Assembly: GCA_030152225.1 (NCBI GenBank)
Contig: JASLHL010000063.1
Coordinates: forward strand, 1-10,473
Origin: Flavobacterium sp.
GTDB taxonomy: Bacteria > Bacteroidota > Bacteroidia > Flavobacteriales > Flavobacteriaceae
Direction of reading: 5' to 3'
DNA length: 10,473 bases
The position numbers were made by a program, and so were the translations under genes. Shown in pieces: positions 7,193-10,473 of the stretch. The notes under the pieces are model-generated. The model worked only from the letters and a program-made list of their open reading frames with translations, searched no databases and had not been told where the DNA came from. The stretch's first letter is position 1; each line of letters starts with the position of its first letter.

Positions 7193-7212
7193 CCCCCTAG
7201 CCCTACCCTCCC
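7193..7212 (-). other. Putative G-quadruplex motif
   Basis: On the minus strand four G tracts (GGG, GGG, GGG, GGGGG) are separated by loops of 1, 2 and 3 bases, fitting the canonical G3+N1-7 pattern. The plus strand is the matching C-rich (i-motif) sequence. It lies about 95 bases upstream of the rpsP -7 element and is exceptional in an AT-rich spacer. Confidence 0.7.
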
Positions 7213-7307
7213 TTACTTCTATTTTTCATTCAGTAACTTCTTTATAATCAAGGAGCTTTGATTTTATTTTTTTCTATTTTATTCATTCAACTAATTAAAA
7301 AAGTTAG

Positions 7308-7315
7308 TATCTTTG
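7308..7315 (+). promoter_or_regulatory. -7 element of the rpsP-rimM promoter
   Basis: TATCTTTG is an exact TAnnTTTG match, 47 bases before the rpsP ATG, so transcription should begin near 7320. The upstream DNA is AT-rich without a clear TTTG at -33. Placing the start here excludes the longer reading of rpsP from the ATG at 7258. Confidence 0.7.
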
Positions 7316-7330
7316 CGCAAATTTTTAACC

Positions 7331-7345
7331 GAGGTCGGGTACCTC
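7331..7345 (+). promoter_or_regulatory. Small hairpin in the rpsP leader
   Basis: GAGGT (7331-7335) pairs with ACCTC (7341-7345) around a CGGGT loop, within a predicted leader of about 42 bases; 17 unpaired A-rich bases follow before the ATG. Its position suits a translational control site, but no ligand or protein can be assigned and it may only stabilise the 5' end. Confidence 0.4.
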
Positions 7346-7362
7346 AAACAAAACACATTATT

Positions 7363-7887
7363 ATGTCTGTAAAAATTAGATTACAAAGACACGGTAAAAA
7401 AGGAAAACCTTTTTACTGGGTAGTAGCTGCTGATTCACGCGCTAAAAGAGATGGTAAATACTTAGAGAAAATCGGTACGTACAATCCAAACACAAACCCT
7501 GCAACTGTTGAGCTAGATGTAGATTCAGCTGTTAAATGGTTATTCAATGGTGCGCAACCAACGGATACTGCTAGAACATTACTTTCTTACAAAGGTGCTT
7601 TATTGAAACACCACTTACAAGGTGGAGTGAACAAAGGTGCTTTAACTCAAGAACAAGCAGATGCTAAATTTGCAGCTTGGTTAGAAGAGAAAGCAAACAA
7701 AATCAACGCGAAAAAAGATGGTTTAACATCTTCTAAAGCGGCTGATAAAGCACAAAAAATCGCTGCTGAAAAAGAAGCTAACGCTAAACGCGCTGCTGCT
7801 AACGTAGCTAAAGCTGCTGCTGAGTCTACACCTGCTGTAGAAACTGAAGAAGCAACTGAAGAAAACAACGAAGAAACTCAAGCATAA
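7363..7887 (+). CDS. rpsP: 30S ribosomal protein bS16 with long C-terminal extension
   Basis: Residues 1 to about 82 form the complete bS16 core, a primary-type 16S rRNA-binding protein needed for 30S assembly: SVKIRLQRHGKKGKPFYWVV, DSRAKRDGKYLEKIGTYNP and the AVKWLFNGAQPTDTAR..L segment are typical. Total length is 174 aa, about twice the core. Residues 83-150 are rich in Ala, Lys and Glu and look helical (many AEKEANAKRAAA-like stretches), and the last 19 or so residues are acidic. Such tails are usual in this phylum as far as I recall. The start at 7363 is chosen from the family N-terminus and because the promoter lies between it and the upstream ATG at 7258. Codon use is highly biased, as expected for ribosomal protein genes. 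It is first in an operon with rimM, 12 bases apart. Confidence 0.97.
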   Translation: MSVKIRLQRHGKKGKPFYWVVAADSRAKRDGKYLEKIGTYNPNTNPATVELDVDSAVKWLFNGAQPTDTARTLLSYKGALLKHHLQGGVNKGALTQEQADAKFAAWLEEKANKINAKKDGLTSSKAADKAQKIAAEKEANAKRAAANVAKAAAESTPAVETEEATEENNEETQA

Positions 7888-7899
7888 TTTCTTGGCGAT

Positions 7900-8430
7900 A
7901 TGCGTAAAACAGATTGTTTCTATTTAGGCAAAGTCGCAAAAAAATTTAGCTTCAAGGGGGAACTCTTGGTCTATTTAGACACAGATGAACCTGAGTTATA
8001 CGAAAATTTGGAATCAGTGTTCGTTGACTTTAACGGACAACTGGTTCCTTTTTTTATTGAAGATGCTTTTTTGCACAAAAACGATTTCCTAAGAGTCAAA
8101 TTTGAAGACTGTAATTCGGAAGAAGAAGCAGATCGCCTCATTGGATCGGAATTGTATTTGCCCCTGAACTTATTGCCCAAACTAGAAGGAAATAAGTTCT
8201 ATTATCACGAAGTGGAAGGTTTTGAAGTAGTGGATATCACCTTGGGTTCTGTTGGAACTTTAGTGCGTATTAACGACAGCAATTACCAAGCCCTATTCGA
8301 AATTGATCACCAAGGTACAGAAATCTTAGTGCCCATGATTGATCAACTTATCGAAGAAGTAGATCGAGAAAACAAAAAATTAATCCTCAATATCCCCGCT
8401 GGTTTAGTGGACTTGTATTTAGGTAATTAA
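7900..8430 (+). CDS. rimM: Ribosome maturation factor RimM
   Basis: This 176-aa protein assists late assembly of the 30S head by binding uS19 and helping 16S rRNA folding. It has the two beta-barrel domains of the family. The N-terminal RimM domain (about 5-92) starts with CFYLGKVAKKFSFKGELLV and contains LRVKFEDCNSEEEADRLIGSELYLP. The C-terminal PRC-barrel (about 98-172) begins with FYYHEVEGFEVVD, with the YY pair characteristic of RimM, followed by G-VG-LV, ALFEID and EILVPMI. Length is normal. It begins 12 bases after the rpsP stop with no Shine-Dalgarno sequence, so it is probably co-transcribed and perhaps translationally coupled. A strong terminator follows directly. The product pairs functionally with bS16, since both act on 30S assembly. 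Confidence 0.96.
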   Translation: MRKTDCFYLGKVAKKFSFKGELLVYLDTDEPELYENLESVFVDFNGQLVPFFIEDAFLHKNDFLRVKFEDCNSEEEADRLIGSELYLPLNLLPKLEGNKFYYHEVEGFEVVDITLGSVGTLVRINDSNYQALFEIDHQGTEILVPMIDQLIEEVDRENKKLILNIPAGLVDLYLGN

Positions 8431-8450
8431 TTTTTATCGTTAATAGTATC

Positions 8451-8492
8451 AAACACCTATAAAGGAAGCTTTTCTTTATAGGTGTTTTTTTT
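8451..8492 (+). terminator. Terminator of the rpsP-rimM operon
   Basis: A perfect 14-bp stem, AAACACCTATAAAG (8451-8464) with CTTTATAGGTGTTT (8474-8487), can extend inward through the loop GAAGCTTTT. The 3' arm merges into T8 (8485-8492). It lies 20 bases beyond the rimM stop codon. The minus-strand side lacks a T run, so it acts in one direction. Confidence 0.94.
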
Positions 8493-8514
8493 GCGGTTTA
8501 TCATATCTAATTCA

Positions 8515-8535
8515 CATTGATTTTGATGATCAATG
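8515..8535. repeat. Small inverted repeat between the rimM terminator and the XRE gene
   Basis: CATTGAT (8515-8521) and ATCAATG (8529-8535) are perfect inverted copies with a 7-base spacer. No T run follows on either strand, so it is not a standard terminator, although it lies about 90 bases downstream of the XRE gene, where no better 3' end is visible. Confidence 0.4.
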
Positions 8536-8580
8536 AATCTACACTGCGTTTCGAATTTCGATTTGTTTGAGGTAGGATTT

Positions 8581-8610
8581 CTCACCCACTCATCTTCTCA
8601 TCACCTCACC
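8581..8610. repeat. Imperfect octamer repeat CTCAYCNN
   Basis: About four consecutive 8-base units share CTCA followed by a pyrimidine and C (8581-8588, 8589-8596, 8597-8604, 8605-8610). On the minus strand this reads as G/A/T repeats just downstream of the XRE stop codon. The repeats are diverged and their significance is uncertain. Confidence 0.4.
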
Positions 8611-8624
8611 AAATTTGCGCTAGA

Positions 8625-8825
8625 CTAATCTGTTTCCTCTAACATAAATAAATCCTCCACAGCTACCTCAAAGTAACGCGCCAACTTTAACGCTAACACC
8701 GTAGAAGGAACGTATTTATTCTTCTCCATGGCATTGATCGTTTGTCTAGTAACTGAAATAATAGTGGCTAATTCTTCTTGTGTTATATTTTTAATGGCAC
8801 GTTGTACCTTTAACGTATTCTTCAT
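8625..8825 (-). CDS. Small XRE/Cro-C1-type transcriptional regulator
   Basis: The 66-aa protein consists of little more than one Cro/C1-type helix-turn-helix. After LKVQRA-IKN comes ITQEELATIISVT (helix 2, about 16-24), then recognition helix RQTINAMEK (27-35), the KYVPS loop and a closing ALKLARYFEVAVEDLF segment, ending in acidic EETD. This is the short single-domain form that typically regulates its own operon. It starts five bases after the last base of the membrane protein gene's stop codon (four intervening bases), so the two are almost certainly one transcript and translation is probably coupled. No Shine-Dalgarno is seen. A plausible target is the repeat-bearing promoter region of the same unit (9319-9387), which is inferred only from position. 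The target genes are not known, and no clear terminator follows. Confidence 0.9.
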   Translation of the reverse strand: MKNTLKVQRAIKNITQEELATIISVTRQTINAMEKNKYVPSTVLALKLARYFEVAVEDLFMLEETD

Positions 8826-8829
8826 CGCA

Positions 8830-9294
8830 TTATTTTTTATGGCGCACTACTAAATAGTGAAAACGGAAAATAAATAAAATCAACATGGTAAACATATTGT
8901 AGATCATGACATAAAAAAAGTCAAAACCGTAAATCAAGACAAAGGCCAAGAACAACAAAATATAGTTGATCAAAAAAGACCATTGAAACGATTCCAATCG
9001 CAATTTAGCAATAAATTCATCTTCTATTTTTTCCTTTGAAAAAGCAACGCCCAACCCGCCAATTAAAAATAAACTTCCAATCAAGGTAGTGGTGATATTC
9101 GCCTTGATTACAGTGAAAAAAGCCGTATTATCCGTTAAAAAATAACTTCCCGCTATACTAAATACCGAAGTTTCTAAAAAAGGAAGTTCCTCTTGTCCCG
9201 TTAGTTGTAAATAGAACCAAACAAGCGTACTCAGGATCAATAAGATCCAACCAAACTTCTTACAAGCGTGAGGTAATAAAAATTTTGTCTCCAT
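8830..9294 (-). CDS. Four-helix integral membrane protein of unknown function, paired with an XRE regulator
   Basis: The 154-aa product has four hydrophobic segments: about 14-30 (FGWILLILSTLVWFYLQ), 67-85, 105-123 and 125-145. A short polar loop, SKEKIEDEFIAKLRLESFQW (86-105), separates segments 2 and 3, and a basic RHKK tail closes the protein. The EDE-I--LRL-S-QW followed by a NY/YNM helix hairpin recurs, as far as I recall, in membrane proteins encoded next to short XRE regulators; no enzymatic motif is visible. An in-frame ATG at 9459 would add 55 unconserved residues and lies upstream of the -7 box at 9319-9326, so I take 9294 as the start. It is the first gene of a two-gene minus-strand unit placed between rimM and trmN6. 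Possible roles are a sensor, a transporter-like protein or an immunity-type partner; the sequence does not decide. Confidence 0.78.
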   Translation of the reverse strand: METKFLLPHACKKFGWILLILSTLVWFYLQLTGQEELPFLETSVFSIAGSYFLTDNTAFFTVIKANITTTLIGSLFLIGGLGVAFSKEKIEDEFIAKLRLESFQWSFLINYILLFLAFVLIYGFDFFYVMIYNMFTMLILFIFRFHYLVVRHKK

Positions 9295-9318
9295 CGTTTT
9301 TTGATTATAAAGTTGTTT

Positions 9319-9326
9319 CAAATGTA
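9319..9326 (-). promoter_or_regulatory. -7 element of the membrane protein-XRE unit
   Basis: On the minus strand TACATTTG is an exact TAnnTTTG match, 24 bases before the ATG at 9294, giving a leader of under 20 bases. The octamer TTACATTT covering it also occurs in the opposite orientation twice upstream, which makes this a likely regulated promoter. Confidence 0.65.
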
Positions 9327-9356
9327 ATAAAAACTTTTCATTATGTATGAAATACC

Positions 9357-9387
9357 TTACATTTAGGACAGTATTTTTTACATTTAG
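9357..9387. promoter_or_regulatory. Paired direct repeats TTACATTTAG, candidate operator
   Basis: Identical decamers TTACATTTAG at 9357-9366 and 9378-9387 start 21 bases apart, two helical turns, so they face the same side of the DNA. They lie 31-68 bases upstream of the -7 box of the membrane protein-XRE unit, where an activator or repressor could bind. A third, inverted AAATGTAA (9320-9327) overlaps the -7 element itself. Confidence 0.5.
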
Positions 9388-9558
9388 ATTGCATTCATTC
9401 GGATCATACGTGTCGTAAACGCTTTGGGATGTTCTTGAAATAAAATTAAAGTAACTCATCTAATAAGCTTCTTTCCCAAAGTTTCAGTTCTTTCCTCCTG
9501 TTATTCTTTATCGAAATAAAAGGCTACATACTACTGTTTCTCTAGTATCCGTATACCT

Positions 9559-9644
9559 TCCTTCGACAATCCTTGGACCATGCTAGGAGATTACAAGGAA
9601 AAAAGGCCTTTTTGTCGAAGAAGACTCGAAGAAGACTCGAAGGA
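9559..9644. repeat. Tandem 11-base repeat with matching inverted arm
   Basis: TCGAAGAAGAC occurs twice in tandem (9615-9625, 9626-9636) and is followed by a partial third copy TCGAAG (9637-9642). About 50 bases upstream, TCCTTCGACAA (9559-9569) is complementary to both ends: CTTCGACAA (9561-9569) pairs perfectly with TTGTCGAAG (9612-9620), while TCCTTCGA (9559-9566) pairs perfectly with TCGAAGGA (9637-9644). An inner CCTTG/CAAGG (9571-9575, 9594-9598) and the palindrome AAAAAGGCCTTTTT (9600-9613) lie between the arms. Confidence 0.65.
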
Positions 9645-9695
9645 TTCCTAAACCATACACAGTAATTCCTGCAACAGATTTGTACAGATTCCTAT

Positions 9696-9716
9696 ATAGA
9701 AATCACGTGATTCTAT
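9696..9716. promoter_or_regulatory. Palindrome with CACGTG core upstream of trmN6
   Basis: AATCACGTGATT (9701-9712) is a perfect 12-bp palindrome; outside it ATAG (9696-9699) and CTAT (9713-9716) continue the symmetry after one extra A at 9700. It ends 55 bases upstream of the trmN6 -7 element and is a candidate binding site for a dimeric regulator. No T run is present, so it is not a terminator. Confidence 0.45.
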
Positions 9717-9770
9717 CGAAAAATAACCTATACTGTATTCACATTACCTCATCAACCTTTGTATTTTTTG

Positions 9771-9778
9771 TACTTTTG
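9771..9778 (+). promoter_or_regulatory. -7 element of the trmN6 promoter
   Basis: TACTTTTG is an exact TAnnTTTG match, 25 bases before the ATG at 9803. A near match with one extra T (9762-9770) lies just upstream. No clear -33 TTTG is present at the usual spacing. Confidence 0.6.
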
Positions 9779-9802
9779 ACCTTCAAAATTACACGTATTC
9801 TT

Positions 9803-10473
9803 ATGTTTCAATTCAAACAATTCACGATACACCAAGACAAATGCGCCATGAAAGTAGGTACGGATGGTGTACTTTTAGGTGCTTGGACTCCCATAGACCA
9901 CAATCCATCTAAAATATTAGATATTGGTACAGGTACAGGATTAATTGCCTTAATGCTTGCCCAACGCACCGATGCGGAACAAATTGATGGGGTAGAAATT
10001 GATGCCGATGCCCATGAACAAGCCATCGAAAACTTTGAGAATAGTCCGTGGGGGGATCGTTTATTCTGCTATCACGCAGGATTAGAGGATTTTGCAAATG
10101 GCATGGATGAAACCTATGACCTGATTGTCTCCAATCCTCCTTTTTATAGCGAAGATTACCATACTTCGGATGAAAAAAGAGATCAAGCGCGTTTTCAAGA
10201 AGCACTTCCCTTTGATTTGCTCATTGAAGCAGTGGAGTACTTTTTAGCTGAAGATGGCATATTTAGTTTGATCATTCCTTCCAAAGAAGAAGAGCGCATC
10301 ATGTACCTCGCTGCGGAGTTTGACATCTATCCTATGCAGGTAACTCGTGTAAAAGGAACGCCTACCAGTGAGATAAAACGCAGTTTACTTGCTTTTTCGA
10401 GAAAGCGAATAGAGAAAATTCCTCTAAATGAACTGACAATTGAAGAAAAAAGACACTGTTACACCCCCGAATT
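9803..10473 (+). CDS. trmN6: tRNA1(Val) (adenine(37)-N6)-methyltransferase, 3' end outside window
   Basis: The first 223 codons are present and open to the window edge. The product is a class I SAM-dependent methyltransferase of the YfiC/TrmN6 type, which makes m6A at position 37 of tRNA1(Val), next to the anticodon. Visible motifs: the family N-terminus FKQFTIHQDKCAMKVGTDGVLLGAW (4-28), SAM-binding motif I ILDIGTGTGLIAL (38-50), the acidic ribose-binding VEID (64-67), and catalytic NPPF (111-114), typical of N6-adenine methyltransferases. A KGTPTSEIKRSLLAF stretch (184-198) and a C-terminal YTPE at the edge, which in relatives precedes the last residues, suggest that only a short tail is missing. 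The start at 9803 fits the family N-terminus and the -7 box. It is transcribed separately, but like rpsP and rimM it acts in translation; they would be near neighbours without the membrane/XRE unit. Confidence 0.93.
   Translation, partial: MFQFKQFTIHQDKCAMKVGTDGVLLGAWTPIDHNPSKILDIGTGTGLIALMLAQRTDAEQIDGVEIDADAHEQAIENFENSPWGDRLFCYHAGLEDFANGMDETYDLIVSNPPFYSEDYHTSDEKRDQARFQEALPFDLLIEAVEYFLAEDGIFSLIIPSKEEERIMYLAAEFDIYPMQVTRVKGTPTSEIKRSLLAFSRKRIEKIPLNELTIEEKRHCYTPE

Larger units (their letters stand above)
6883..7362. other. 480-base divergent intergenic region between the lipoprotein gene and rpsP
   Basis: No credible coding sequence was found on either strand; the in-frame extension of rpsP to an ATG at 7258 is upstream of its promoter. 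The region contains the lipoprotein promoter (6917-6924), an A7T7 tract (6942-6955), a four-tract G-quadruplex motif on the minus strand (7193-7212), the rpsP -7 element (7308-7315) and the rpsP leader hairpin (7331-7345). The middle, about 6960-7190, shows nothing I can name. Confidence 0.65.
9295..9802. other. 508-base divergent intergenic region between the membrane protein gene and trmN6
   Basis: I see no credible gene. The region carries the membrane protein-XRE promoter (9319-9326) with decamer repeats (9357-9387), a cluster of direct and inverted repeats (9559-9644), a palindrome with a CACGTG centre (9696-9716), a short direct repeat ACAGATT (9674-9680, 9684-9690) and the trmN6 -7 element (9771-9778). 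An open frame on the minus strand reaching 9459 is probably only an upstream extension of the membrane protein gene. Confidence 0.65.

Noticed and set aside
7258..7362. Upstream in-frame start of rpsP adding 35 residues
   Set aside because: It is upstream of the TATCTTTG promoter element, and the added residues have no counterpart in bS16.
8515..8535. Terminator for the XRE gene
   Set aside because: The 7-bp stem is not followed by a T run on the minus strand.
9295..9459. Upstream in-frame start of the membrane protein gene adding 55 residues
   Set aside because: The added part covers the promoter and the decamer repeats and is not membrane-like; a shorter start follows the -7 box directly.
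9600..9613. AAAAAGGCCTTTTT as a terminator
   Set aside because: The palindrome has no loop and no gene ends nearby on either strand, so it is reported only as part of the repeat cluster.
9559..9644. CRISPR array or transposon ends
   Set aside because: The repeats are 11 bases, directly adjacent without spacers, and no cas, transposase or flanking target duplication is visible.
9808..10205. Two minus-strand open frames inside trmN6
   Set aside because: They are antisense to a clearly conserved methyltransferase and show no protein-like conservation.

Overview
The window looks like chromosome from a member of the Bacteroidota, most likely Flavobacteriaceae. AT-rich genes have almost no Shine-Dalgarno sequences, and most transcription units start behind the phylum-specific -7 element TAnnTTTG. 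DnaE carries a fused N-terminal proofreading domain, bS16 has a long Ala/Lys-rich tail, and the lipoprotein is of a flavobacterial type. A closer genus (for example Myroides-like) would be a guess.

Layout, left to right. (1) tRNA-Asp(GUC) on the minus strand, with its own promoter and terminator. (2) A 385-base non-coding stretch with three related A/T-arm hairpins; the one nearest trxA is its terminator. (3) trxA (minus), thioredoxin. (4) A MepB-family gene (plus) of unknown role, facing dnaE across a shared 17-bp bidirectional terminator. (5) dnaE (minus), replicative DNA polymerase III alpha, 1511 aa with an exonuclease-PHP-polymerase-OB architecture. (6) A small secreted lipoprotein gene (minus), whose terminator directly abuts the dnaE promoter. 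(7) A 480-base divergent intergenic region containing a G-quadruplex motif and the rpsP promoter and leader hairpin. (8) The rpsP-rimM operon (plus), encoding a 30S protein and the 30S maturation factor, closed by a strong terminator. (9) A minus-strand two-gene unit: a four-helix membrane protein followed by a 66-aa XRE/Cro-type regulator. (10) A 508-base non-coding region with direct and inverted repeats. (11) The start of a plus-strand tRNA1(Val) A37 N6-methyltransferase gene (trmN6/yfiC type), cut by the window end.

Most of the content is core translation and replication machinery. The less ordinary parts are the polymerase, where a fused DEDDh exonuclease coexists with a PHP site that appears to have lost several metal ligands; the repeat-rich regulatory DNA around the membrane/XRE unit; the A/T hairpin family near tRNA-Asp; and an isolated G4 motif upstream of rpsP. 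I do not see a phage, transposon, CRISPR array or recognisable defence island. The most system-like object is the membrane protein/XRE pair, which resembles small regulator-plus-membrane-protein modules known in many bacteria but has no assigned function here.
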